A DNA stretch of 22,982 nucleotides, taken from contig JAADHX010000101.1 in assembly GCA_013151655.1 (NCBI GenBank), positions 1-22,982 on the forward strand, written 5' to 3'. Positions 14,696 to 22,407 of the stretch are shown one piece after another (the first letter of the stretch is position 1; the number at the start of each line of letters is the position of its first letter). The DNA is from Actinomycetota bacterium (GTDB lineage Bacteria > Actinomycetota > Acidimicrobiia > Acidimicrobiales > Poriferisodalaceae). The position numbers and the translations under genes are program-made. The notes below the pieces were generated by a model. That model had not been told where the DNA came from, did no database searches, and saw only the letters and a list, made by a program, of their open reading frames with translations.

Positions 14696-15714
14696 CAACC
14701 ATCAAGCGCGGAGTGGTCCTCCAGGGCGTTGATCGCGTCCAGGACTTCATCAGTCTTGCAATGGACGTAGAAGCACTCGGGTTCGATCATCTATGGCTCA
14801 CGGAGTCGTCGCTTCACGCGCGAGACCCGTATCAACTCCTTTCGCTCGCGGCTCAAGCCACAAGTCGCCTGCAACTCGGAACTGCCGTGACCAACCCCGT
14901 CACCCGGCACCCCGCACTGACCGCTGTCGCCGCCGCAACCTTCGCCGAAATCGCCGGAGATCGCGCTGTGCTCGGCATCGGTGCAGGTGACAGGCCGCTG
15001 GCGGCACTGGGGTTGAAGCCAGCGCGACTGGCAACCCTCGAGGCTTCGATTGCAGCAATCCGCTCGCTACTTGCCGGCGAGACCGTAACGGTGCATGCGG
15101 AGACGTTCAGTCTCGTAGATGCCCATCTTCGATTTCCTGCCAGAGCCGACCTGCCGATCTATATCTCAGCCAGTGGTCCCAAGACTCTCGAACTCGCTGG
15201 GTCGATCGCCGACGGCGTAATTCTGTTGTGTGGGCTCGACCCGCTTGTTGTTCAATGGGCGCTCGACAACATCGACCGAGGAGCACATCGCGCGGGTCGC
15301 GAACGGCCCCACGTCGCCGTTTTTGTCTACGGCAATATCGACGAGGACGAGAGCAAAGCTATTGAACGCGCCCGGCCCATCGCTGCATGGTTCCCTCAAA
15401 CTGCTCCGACATACTGCAACTTGGTAGGTCTCGACCCGGACATTGCCGCCGCGGTTCGCGAGTCGTACACCGGCGGTGAATTCCAAGAAGCTTCAGAGGC
15501 CGCGGCCCTACTTCCAGACGAATTCGTGCAGAAGATGGCAGTTGCCGGTAATCAAGATCGGATCACCAGTCAACTCGGTGAACTTTTTCAGACTGGCATC
15601 GACTCAATCAGCGTGTTGCCGATGGGCGACGACCGGATGGCAACCATCGCTAGTTTCGACGAGTGCTGGTCTCGGGCGCTAGGTACGAGACTGGCTGGGG
15701 TAGCCGACAGTTGA
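14692..15714 (+). CDS. Luciferase-like flavin or F420-dependent oxidoreductase
   Basis: 340 residues of the bacterial luciferase-like (LLM) superfamily, close in layout to Mer-type F420-dependent oxidoreductases. Visible are GFDHLWLTESSLHARDPYQLLSLAA, LQLGTAVTNPVTRHPALTA, LGIGAGDRPLAALGL and ISASGPKTLELAGSIADGVIL, all typical segments of the cofactor-binding barrel. The start is set by AAGGAG followed by ATG 14692, whose ATGA overlaps the stop of the previous gene. The family includes RutA, which opens the uracil ring, and monooxygenases that attack heterocycles. A ring-modifying or desulfurising step on the pyrimidine or thiazole part is therefore possible but not shown. Whether the cofactor is F420 or FMN cannot be decided from the motifs I can see. 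It is the last gene of the plus-strand operon, 31 bases from the convergent epimerase gene. Confidence 0.87.
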   Translation: MTTIKRGVVLQGVDRVQDFISLAMDVEALGFDHLWLTESSLHARDPYQLLSLAAQATSRLQLGTAVTNPVTRHPALTAVAAATFAEIAGDRAVLGIGAGDRPLAALGLKPARLATLEASIAAIRSLLAGETVTVHAETFSLVDAHLRFPARADLPIYISASGPKTLELAGSIADGVILLCGLDPLVVQWALDNIDRGAHRAGRERPHVAVFVYGNIDEDESKAIERARPIAAWFPQTAPTYCNLVGLDPDIAAAVRESYTGGEFQEASEAAALLPDEFVQKMAVAGNQDRITSQLGELFQTGIDSISVLPMGDDRMATIASFDECWSRALGTRLAGVADS

Positions 15715-15745
15715 GTCAACCCCTGAGAGGAAAGTGGTAGCCCGC

Positions 15746-16144
15746 TCAGGCCACCTCCACGAGTTCGACAAGCATCCCGGCAGTGGCATTGGGATGAATG
15801 AACGCAATCATTGTTCCGTCGCCTCCGCGACGGGGCTCCTTGTCGACCATCTCTACACCGCGGTCAACGAGCTCGCTCACCGCGCCCGCAATGTCTTCCA
15901 CCTCCAGTGCTACATGGTGCAACCGGCCTCCGTTGCGTTCGACAAAGCGGTTGATGACACCCTCGCCACTACCCGCTTCCAGGGTCTGGAGATAGCCGTG
16001 GCCTGTGTCGATCATCCTTTCGACCATCCCATCGGCTCGTTCGGTGTGCACGACGGGCAGCCCAAACAGATCGTTCAAGACATCGTGGGCGCCTGCCCCC
16101 TCTGGGTGGGCGAATGCCACATGATGAATTCCCAAGACCCTCAC
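15746..16144 (-). CDS. mce: Methylmalonyl-CoA epimerase (VOC superfamily)
   Basis: 132 residues, two tandem VOC beta-alpha-beta modules. The metal ligands of methylmalonyl-CoA epimerase can be placed: His8 (GIHHVAFA), Gln53 (YLQTL), His77 (RLHHVALEV) and Glu127 (MLVELVE). The segments NGGRLHHVALEVEDI and DGTMIAFIHPNATAGMLVELVE closely follow the family pattern. The enzyme interconverts (S)- and (R)-methylmalonyl-CoA, which is needed when the upstream step gives the wrong epimer for the mutase. It is the last gene of the minus-strand transporter operon and its GTG start overlaps the end of the ATPase gene by 4 bases, so transport and the CoA branch are coregulated. Function is well supported by its own sequence and by the mutase nearby. 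Confidence 0.9.
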   Translation of the reverse strand: MRVLGIHHVAFAHPEGAGAHDVLNDLFGLPVVHTERADGMVERMIDTGHGYLQTLEAGSGEGVINRFVERNGGRLHHVALEVEDIAGAVSELVDRGVEMVDKEPRRGGDGTMIAFIHPNATAGMLVELVEVA

Positions 16145-17142
16145 TCGGCATTCCCCACGACCGGGATCACAGACTCAGCGTCAATCGTCAGCCGCAACTC
16201 CTGACCCAACTCAGGTACGGGTTGCCACCGCACATGAATAAGAAGGTCAGGTGCTGGGTCGGTCGGCGATATCCGCACAACAAAGTGATCGCCTCTGTAC
16301 GTTCGGCTGACGACGACCCCCTTGAATGCACCTGTTTCGCTCTCTTCAAAGCCGTCGGGTCGGTAGACGACAGCATCGGTTTCTCCCTCTGGTACCGGCC
16401 ATCCACATTCCTTGGCTGTCTGGACGTCGATGATGTTGCGAAAGCCAAGGAACTCGGCGGCGAAACGCGTCCGCGGTCGAGCCCAGAGCTCGGCCGGCGA
16501 TCCCATCTGTTCGATCCGGCCATCGCGCATCAATACAACTCGGTCAGCCAGCGCAAAGGCTTCCTCCTGGTCGTGGGTCACATAAAGCGCAGTCGTGCCG
16601 AGGGTTGTCAGGATGTCATGGAGTTCGATGACCAGGCGTTCGCGCATGTTGCGGTCGAGGGCGCCGAGCGGTTCGTCGAACATCAACAGTTTCGGGGATG
16701 GGGCGATTGCTCGGGCTAGCGCAACTCGTTGTTGTTGTCCACCGGATAGTTGCCCGATCGTACGATCGCCGTAGCCCTCGAGACCCACGATCGCCATGAC
16801 CTCAGATACTCGTGCTGCTATCTCGGGTTTGGGTCGACGGTGCATCTCGAGTCCGAAGGCGATATTCGCTTCAACCGTCCGGTGTGGGAACAGTGCATAG
16901 TCCTGGAACATCAACCCGAATCCACGGCTGTGTACACGCACCCGAGCGAGATCCTCGTCGTCCCACGAAACGACTCCGGCTGCGGCCTTTTCGAGGCCCG
17001 CGACCACGCGCAGCAGTGTGCTCTTACCACAGCCTGACGGACCGAGTAAGCAGACGATCTCACCCTTTTCGATTGTCAGGTCGAGGTGGTGGATTGCCAC
17101 CACGTCCTCGTAACACGCTTTCAAACCCGAAATTTCTAACAC
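16141..17142 (-). CDS. thiQ: ABC transporter ATPase, ThiQ-like
   Basis: 333 residues. Walker A is GPSGCGKST (34-42), the Q-loop FQDYALFPHRTV, the signature LSGGQQQRVALARAI, Walker B LLMFDEPLGALD and the switch histidine in YVTHDQEEA. A C-terminal TOBE-like beta domain from about residue 235 makes it longer than Escherichia coli ThiQ, as is usual for the thiamine/iron/spermidine importer class. The start is GTG 17142, preceded by GGGAG. It energises the permease encoded directly upstream (22-base gap). Assignment to thiamine rests on the binding protein of the same operon. Confidence 0.9.
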   Translation of the reverse strand: MLEISGLKACYEDVVAIHHLDLTIEKGEIVCLLGPSGCGKSTLLRVVAGLEKAAAGVVSWDDEDLARVRVHSRGFGLMFQDYALFPHRTVEANIAFGLEMHRRPKPEIAARVSEVMAIVGLEGYGDRTIGQLSGGQQQRVALARAIAPSPKLLMFDEPLGALDRNMRERLVIELHDILTTLGTTALYVTHDQEEAFALADRVVLMRDGRIEQMGSPAELWARPRTRFAAEFLGFRNIIDVQTAKECGWPVPEGETDAVVYRPDGFEESETGAFKGVVVSRTYRGDHFVVRISPTDPAPDLLIHVRWQPVPELGQELRLTIDAESVIPVVGNAE

Positions 17143-17164
17143 ACGTCTCCCATTTCAGAGATGA

Positions 17165-18859
17165 TCAGAACGTACCGACATCGCCAGCTCGGAAGTGTTC
17201 AACGCCGAGCATGACCAACCCAGTTACGACCATCAGTACGACGCTCATTGCCATCGCCATGCCGAAGTTGACGGCACCAGGACGCGACAGCAGCCGGAAA
17301 ATCGCTACCGGTAAGGTCGTAATATTCGGCCTGACGATGAACGCCGTGGCGCCAAATTCGCCCAACGACACGGCGGCGGCAAATCCGGCGCCGACCAGTC
17401 CAGCCTTGGCGACGATAGGGAGGTCGATCTCGCGCCAAACTCGGATGGGGCTGGCCCCGAGCACTGCAGCGGACTCCCGTAGATTGTTGTCGATCGACTG
17501 GATGATAGGGACCATCACGCGAATAACGAATGGCAGTGCTACCAGAGCGTGAGCCAGAGGGATGATTATCGTCTTCGAACGTAGATCCAATATGCCACTG
17601 TCGAGTGCGATGAGAAAGCCGAATCCGACTGTGACGGCCGATGTCCCCAGCGGCAGCATTAACAGGGCGTCAAACCACTGAGTTGTTCGAGACTTCTTGT
17701 ATCCCACGATCGACGCGGCAAGTCCACCGACGAACAAGGCAATGAGTGCGGCGATCAAGGCAAACGTGAGAGAGTTCTTCAATGCTTCGGTCGGAGCTAC
17801 CGCAAGTACCGAGCTCGCCCCAGGGTCGCTGAGCCGCGTGTAGTAACCGAAGCCGAGGCCCTGCTCGGTGGTGAGAGACCGCTTGACGAGCACCGCTAGA
17901 GGCACGAAGAGCAGACCTGCCATGAGCAGCAGATTGGCAGCCAGGACCAGCTTCTGCCCGAGATGTACGGGCCGTTTCTCGACCTCGCTTGAGGGACGAA
18001 GGTTGAGCGTGACTGACCGCTTGTTCTGATAGCGCGAATACAGAGTGAGGATGAGAAATACGCCGAGCAACTGTGTGACCGCAAGCGCTGCGGCCACTGG
18101 CAGATTGAGTAGCTCCGCGGTCTGGCGATAGATCTCGACCTCAAGAGTTACACGGCGGGCGCCACCAAGGATCAAGATCACGCCGAACGACGTGAACGAA
18201 AAGAGGAAGACGATCGATGCTGCTGCCCCGATCGCCGGTCGCAAGAGTGGCAAAGTCACGCGCCTGAAGGCCTGGAAGCGATTGGCGCCAAGGGCCCTCG
18301 CCGCCTCTTCCAAGCGTGGGTCGAGGTGCCCCCACAGCCCGCCGACCGTACGCACGACAACTGCGTAGTTGTAGAACATGTGGGCGATCAGAATGATCCA
18401 GATCGTCCCCTTCAGGTTCACCCCCATTGCACCGCCCGGGCCAGCCAGCGACAAGAAAGCCACGCCCACAACAACGGTTGGCAGAATCAGAGGGATCGTC
18501 ACTGCCGCGCGAATCAGCGAGCGCCCACGGAACTTATAGTGTGACAGCACATAAGCACCGGGCATCGCTATCAACAGTGTTGCGACTGTCGAGACTGCTG
18601 CTTGCCACAACGTGAACCACGCGATCTGGCGCAGGTCCGGGTCGGTCACGACCCGCTTGATCGGACCGATGTCGATCGTTCCGTCAGGTGCCAACCCGCG
18701 CCACACGATAGATCCAACGGGATAGAGAAAGAAGATCGAGATAAACGCGAGGGGGATCGCGGCGACTGCCAAGCCACCTGCGATCCCCTTCCAATTCACG
18801 GTTTTCAGTTTCTCGACAAGTCGATGGCGGTCATGCTTACCGACCGTAGCGGTCGTCAT
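17165..18859 (-). CDS. thiP: ABC transporter fused permease, ThiP-like
   Basis: About 564 residues from ATG 18859, which overlaps the binding-protein stop as ATGA; an upstream ATG at 18880 would give 571 residues. It contains two MetI-type permease domains in one chain, each with an EAA loop: EEAARALGANRFQAFRRVTLPLL in the first half and ESAAVLGASPIRVWREIDLPI in the second. Many hydrophobic stretches of about 20 residues are consistent with roughly 12 membrane helices. ThiP and iron(III) permeases (FbpB/SfuB) share this fused architecture. The binding protein decides for thiamine. The protein forms the inner-membrane channel with the ATPase at 16141-17142. Confidence 0.9.
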   Translation of the reverse strand: MTTATVGKHDRHRLVEKLKTVNWKGIAGGLAVAAIPLAFISIFFLYPVGSIVWRGLAPDGTIDIGPIKRVVTDPDLRQIAWFTLWQAAVSTVATLLIAMPGAYVLSHYKFRGRSLIRAAVTIPLILPTVVVGVAFLSLAGPGGAMGVNLKGTIWIILIAHMFYNYAVVVRTVGGLWGHLDPRLEEAARALGANRFQAFRRVTLPLLRPAIGAAASIVFLFSFTSFGVILILGGARRVTLEVEIYRQTAELLNLPVAAALAVTQLLGVFLILTLYSRYQNKRSVTLNLRPSSEVEKRPVHLGQKLVLAANLLLMAGLLFVPLAVLVKRSLTTEQGLGFGYYTRLSDPGASSVLAVAPTEALKNSLTFALIAALIALFVGGLAASIVGYKKSRTTQWFDALLMLPLGTSAVTVGFGFLIALDSGILDLRSKTIIIPLAHALVALPFVIRVMVPIIQSIDNNLRESAAVLGASPIRVWREIDLPIVAKAGLVGAGFAAAVSLGEFGATAFIVRPNITTLPVAIFRLLSRPGAVNFGMAMAMSVVLMVVTGLVMLGVEHFRAGDVGTF

Positions 18860-20010
18860 CGAAGTACGGTGCTGGTCCATTCATCGAGCCACTGTTCCCG
18901 ATTCTCGGCAATTACCTCGGGATCGAGAGTGTGGGGAGATTCGGGCACGATGGTGTTGTCGAGAAACACGTCAGGAATGGCCGTATCCGGATTCACCGGA
19001 AACACAAAGTAGTTGAGCGGTAGTTCGGCCTGCATCGCATCTGACAACCACCAGTCGATCAGACTCTGAGCCTCTGCTTCGAACTCGGTTCCCTGGAGTA
19101 TCGCGATGTACTCCACCTGTCGGAAACAACTTGCCTCCATGACCCCCGTCGTCACTTCATCAATCGGGGTCTCAGCGAAGACGATCTCTGCTGGAGGGCT
19201 CGAGGCGTACGAGACCACCAGCGGGCGTGGTCCGCCAGACCCTGCACCGGAGAATGAGGTGAAGTAGGCCTCGTCCCACCCGCTCACGACGTCAACGTCG
19301 TTATCGGCCAGGCCACTCCAATAGTCGAGCCACCCGTCTTCGCCAAACTCAGAGACTGTGGCAAGCATGAAGGCCATCCCTGGTGACGAAGTTGCCGGAT
19401 TTTGAACAGTCAACAATCCGTCATACTCAGGTTTGATGAGGTCTTGCAGCGTCTCTGGAACCGCCAATCCGTTGTCGGCGAACCAGATCTTGTCGTAGTT
19501 GATGCACACGTCGCCGAAGTCCACAGCCGTGACGGTAAAAGTCGGATCAAGCTGTATCTCAGCTGGTATGACAGAGGATGCTGGCGACTCGTAGGGTGTC
19601 GCTATGTCGTTCTCGAGTACCCGACTCAGGAACGTATTGTCAAACCCGTAAATGACGTCTCCGAGTGGGTTGTCTTTGGTGAGAATTGCTTGGTTGACGA
19701 GTGAACCGGCATCTCCGCCGGCGATGAGGTCGACTTCGATGCCGGTCTCAGCTGTGAAGGGGTCCAGCAGATAGGCGACGCCGGAGAAGGCATCGTTGGT
19801 CACGAGTGTCAAGGTGACGTCTGATGATGCCGCCGGCTCTGTCACCTCGCTCTCCGGCGGTTCAGCCGGTACCGAGTCACCGGTGTCGCTGGTGTCACCG
19901 GTTGTTTCCGCAACCTGGTCCGGACCTGATTCGGTCGAACCATTGTCATCGCTCGAGCAGGCAGCGGCTACCAACGCGAGTGTTGCAAGTATTACGAGAT
20001 TGCGGCGCAT
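18856..20010 (-). CDS. thiB: Thiamine-type ABC transporter substrate-binding lipoprotein
   Basis: 384 residues. The N-terminus MRRNLVILATLALVAAACSS is a lipoprotein signal with the lipobox ending at Cys18, followed by an acidic Ser/Thr/Glu-rich linker to about residue 65 that tethers the domain at the cell surface. The mature domain shows the ThiB pattern: GDAGSLVNQAILTKDNPLGD, YGFDNTFLSRVL, VDFGDVCINYDKIWF, NPATSSPGMAFMLATV, FGEDGWLDYW, SGWDEAYFTSFSG, VVSYASSPPAE and a late PLNYFVFPVNP. These segments match thiamine-binding proteins rather than iron-binding ones. It should capture thiamine or a thiamine derivative outside the cell. It is the first gene of the transporter operon, with operator D 56 bases upstream. 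No TPP riboswitch is visible in the 85-base leader region. Confidence 0.9.
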   Translation of the reverse strand: MRRNLVILATLALVAAACSSDDNGSTESGPDQVAETTGDTSDTGDSVPAEPPESEVTEPAASSDVTLTLVTNDAFSGVAYLLDPFTAETGIEVDLIAGGDAGSLVNQAILTKDNPLGDVIYGFDNTFLSRVLENDIATPYESPASSVIPAEIQLDPTFTVTAVDFGDVCINYDKIWFADNGLAVPETLQDLIKPEYDGLLTVQNPATSSPGMAFMLATVSEFGEDGWLDYWSGLADNDVDVVSGWDEAYFTSFSGAGSGGPRPLVVSYASSPPAEIVFAETPIDEVTTGVMEASCFRQVEYIAILQGTEFEAEAQSLIDWWLSDAMQAELPLNYFVFPVNPDTAIPDVFLDNTIVPESPHTLDPEVIAENREQWLDEWTSTVLR

Positions 20011-20065
20011 GGGTCCCCCAAAGAAACGTGTAGATCGATCCCCGAATGAACCGATGCTCTAATGT

Positions 20066-20084
20066 CTAGCATCTAAGATCTCAC
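20066..20084. promoter_or_regulatory. Operator-like motif D (thiBPQ-mce operon)
   Basis: CTAGCATCTAAGATCTCAC fits the shared consensus. On the minus strand it lies between a possible -35 (GTGACA) and the -10 region (TAGACA), so it overlaps the likely promoter of the transporter operon. Confidence 0.7.
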
Positions 20085-20095
20085 TTGTCACGCGA

Positions 20096-21664
20096 TTATT
20101 CGTATTTTGGTCTGCCGCCCGTCGTGGTGTTGAGGATCGCAGCCGGCAGCCCAACGTCTTGTGAGTACCACCGCTCGCAGAGTGATTCGATCTCAGGTGT
20201 CATGATCTCGGCAAGTTCACGCCGGCGCGATGCCTCCGAGGTAGGCCGGTAGAGCTGTTCGGTCAACTCCTCTATCCGACGTCGGATAGAGGACTCGTCC
20301 ACGAGCGTCGTCTTTCCGTCCTCGACGACTACCCGCCCTCCGACCATCACAATGTCGATATCAGACGCGTTTGCTCGATCAAGTAGCACATCGAGTGGAT
20401 CTGCCCCGCTGTATCTACTTTCGGGGAAGAAAATCCGCTTCCTGGAAACACAGAGCAGGTCTGCCTCCATACCCACCTCCAGGCGTCCGACCACTCCGCC
20501 GAACCCACTCGCCTCTGCTCCCAATTCGGTTGCTCCTCGTAACACATCCAGCGAATCGAGTCGATGATCGACGAACGAGTTTGGTTGTCGTTGGAGATAG
20601 CAAGCGAGACGTAGTTCTTCGAAGAAGTCCTCGGTGTCGCCCACCGAGACTCCGTCGGTGCCAAATGCGACTCTGCCGCCAGCATCCAAGATGTCCTTCA
20701 CGCGACAGAGACCAGCGGCCGAGCGCAGATTGGACCCAGGACAATGAACCGCTGTCACACCCATGTCGACGAGACGATCGATGTCATCGTCAGTCGCCCA
20801 GACGAAGTGGGCGAACGACATCTGACTGCCGGCCAAGCCGAGACGACCAAGACGTTCCACGGCTGACCCGCCGCCCGATTCATTGGTCCACGCATACTCC
20901 GAGCGCGTCTCCAAGACATGGGTTGTCAGAGGAACACCGAAGTTGTGCGAGACCTCGACACATCGTTGATACAGCTCGTCTGAACACACCGGCGTCCAAT
21001 CGGGTGCGACAAGGATTTTCGTCCCGCGCTGTGGGTCATCCCAAGCGTCGCGGAGCTCGTGGAACAGTTCGAACTGCCCTTCGATCGGCCATGCGTAGCC
21101 GAGGGGACTACGTCGGATCTCTTCGGCCAATGCGTCCGGAAAACGAGCCAGAAACTGGTCGTCATCTTCGTGGGTATACCGATTGCGGTCTCGCATCGTT
21201 ACGGCAAGACCTGCCCTTAGACCAACACGTTGATAGGCGCGCAATACGGCGTCGGCGCCGTGGCGCGGCAGCCAGGGGCGCCCATAGAACACGTCGAGCA
21301 AGGTGGTCTGGCCGCCTTTGGCTGCGTGAATGAGCCCAAGGGTCGCCAGCAGTTCGATCACCTCTTCAGTCGCGTCTATGAGCCCTGAGCCCATATATAG
21401 GTTTCCCAGCTCGAAGATGATGTCGATGAGCCCCGGTGCGGTCCAGCACTCGGAGTGATAGTGGGCGTTCACAAACCCGGGCAAGACGACGTGGTCTGGT
21501 CCCCCGATCACTCGGTCAAAGCCACCCTCTGCCTCCAACTCCGAGGCGTCTCCGATCGCAACGATTTGGCTGCCTTCGACGATCGCTGCCCCGTAGGGCA
21601 ATACACCGGTCTCGCCCAGTGCCACGAAAGGGCCGCCGCGAACGAGGACTCGTTGTGCGTTCAC
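20096..21664 (-). CDS. AtzA/TrzA-type amidohydrolase, probable aminohydrolase (deaminase)
   Basis: 522 residues of the metal-dependent amidohydrolase superfamily. Metal and catalytic residues are visible: His68 and His70 in NAHYH, His249 and Glu252 in TTHVLE, His286 in AHFVW and Asp337 in FGTDGVS. The order fits the mononuclear deaminase subgroup (AtzA, TrzA, guanine and S-adenosylhomocysteine deaminases). A beta-sandwich composite domain surrounds the barrel (VLPYGAAIVEGSQIVAIGD at the N-terminus, IDIVMVGGRVVVEDGK near the C-terminus). Typical reactions remove an amino group or another leaving group from an azine ring, so deamination at C4 of the thiamine pyrimidine is a natural proposal (inference). 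Length exceeds the usual 440-480 residues through a C-terminal extension. The GTG start overlaps the gntR stop, so it is cotranscribed with the regulator. Confidence 0.87.
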   Translation of the reverse strand: MNAQRVLVRGGPFVALGETGVLPYGAAIVEGSQIVAIGDASELEAEGGFDRVIGGPDHVVLPGFVNAHYHSECWTAPGLIDIIFELGNLYMGSGLIDATEEVIELLATLGLIHAAKGGQTTLLDVFYGRPWLPRHGADAVLRAYQRVGLRAGLAVTMRDRNRYTHEDDDQFLARFPDALAEEIRRSPLGYAWPIEGQFELFHELRDAWDDPQRGTKILVAPDWTPVCSDELYQRCVEVSHNFGVPLTTHVLETRSEYAWTNESGGGSAVERLGRLGLAGSQMSFAHFVWATDDDIDRLVDMGVTAVHCPGSNLRSAAGLCRVKDILDAGGRVAFGTDGVSVGDTEDFFEELRLACYLQRQPNSFVDHRLDSLDVLRGATELGAEASGFGGVVGRLEVGMEADLLCVSRKRIFFPESRYSGADPLDVLLDRANASDIDIVMVGGRVVVEDGKTTLVDESSIRRRIEELTEQLYRPTSEASRRRELAEIMTPEIESLCERWYSQDVGLPAAILNTTTGGRPKYE

Positions 21665-22344
21665 TCGGCTGCTGGGTGAGTTTCGTGTGAAGTTCGGTAC
21701 AGCTCCAAGACTCGTTGCAAGTGATCCCGGACAAGCGTGCCCGCACGTTCAGCGTCATGACCGGCGATTGCATCCGCGATGGCTGCGTGCTCCTCTGATG
21801 ACTCACCGATACTGTCGGGCTGCGCTCCTGACAACGCTCGTATCCGCTTCAGCGGACCAGTAAGTGCTCCAAATGCAGATACGAGTCGACCGTTGCCCGA
21901 CATTTGCACCAGTCGTTCGTGGAAATCCCCGATCTCACGCAGCGCCGAGCCATGGGCACCGCCTGCCTCTTCCAGGCCTGCCTGACGCGCAACAACCATC
22001 AGTTCACTGATTTGGTCGTCACTCGCCCGCTCGCACGCGGCTTCGATCGCCGCCACCTCCAGCACGATCCGAAGGTCGATCAGATCGTGCGCATCGTCGT
22101 CACCCACGAGGCATACAAACGTCCCCTTGAACGGGACAGTCTCGACGAGGCCTTCGGCCTCGAGACGCCCGAGTGCGGCGCGGATCGGCGTCTTTGAAAC
22201 GCCAAGTTCGGCGACCAGCATGTTCTCCGAGATTGCCTGGCCAGGGGCCAGGTCCAAATTGGCAATAGCGTTGTACAGAGCCTCGTACGCGGCGTCCTTC
22301 AAGTGCACGGATTTGATCCGTGACAGACCTTGAACTTCGCTCAC
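21661..22344 (-). CDS. GntR-family transcriptional regulator, FCD type
   Basis: 227 residues. An N-terminal winged helix-turn-helix (about 15-77) contains DLAPGQAISENMLVAELGVSKTPIRAALGRLEAEGLV, the standard GntR motif. A helical FCD effector domain follows (about 85-215), with likely metal-binding residues in DLRIVLE, GDFHERLV, EEHAAI and VRDHLQRV. FCD regulators usually repress catabolic genes until a carboxylic acid or pathway intermediate binds. It is probably the local regulator of this cluster, because its own promoter carries a copy of the motif found before every other operon in the window. GTG 22344 is preceded by AGGAG. It is cotranscribed with the amidohydrolase downstream. Confidence 0.93.
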   Translation of the reverse strand: MSEVQGLSRIKSVHLKDAAYEALYNAIANLDLAPGQAISENMLVAELGVSKTPIRAALGRLEAEGLVETVPFKGTFVCLVGDDDAHDLIDLRIVLEVAAIEAACERASDDQISELMVVARQAGLEEAGGAHGSALREIGDFHERLVQMSGNGRLVSAFGALTGPLKRIRALSGAQPDSIGESSEEHAAIADAIAGHDAERAGTLVRDHLQRVLELYRTSHETHPAAE

Positions 22345-22388
22345 TTTGATCTCCTATGCAACGGCGCGGCCATACGTGAGCATAGTAC

Positions 22389-22407
22389 CTTAGATCCCAG
22401 ATATCGA
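22389..22407. promoter_or_regulatory. Operator-like motif E (gntR autoregulatory site)
   Basis: CTTAGATCCCAGATATCGA is the most diverged of the five copies but aligns without gaps. On the minus strand it sits directly upstream of a -10-like TACTAT and 45 bases before the GntR start, as expected for autoregulation. Confidence 0.62.

Noticed and set aside
15715..15755. Possible bidirectional terminator between the convergent operons (CCTGAG...CTCAGG)
   Set aside because: The stem is only 6 bp with a 17-base loop and no T-run; not strong enough to annotate.
16812..17552. 246-codon open frame on the plus strand
   Set aside because: It spans the ends of two minus-strand transporter genes, lacks a recognisable domain and resembles other antisense shadows.
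16141..20010. Assignment of the ABC system as an iron(III) importer
   Set aside because: The fused permease and the ATPase would allow it, but the binding protein carries ThiB-type segments (SLVNQAILTKDNP, ATSSPGMAF, SGWDEAYF), and the neighbouring TenA gene supports thiamine.
20371..21333. Long 320-codon open frame on the plus strand
   Set aside because: It is antisense to the amidohydrolase gene, is very rich in Arg and Pro, and shows no domain; a codon-bias shadow.
22244..22256. Inverted repeat CTGGCC/GGCCAG inside gntR
   Set aside because: It lies within a well-conserved coding region and is short enough to be chance in G+C-rich DNA.
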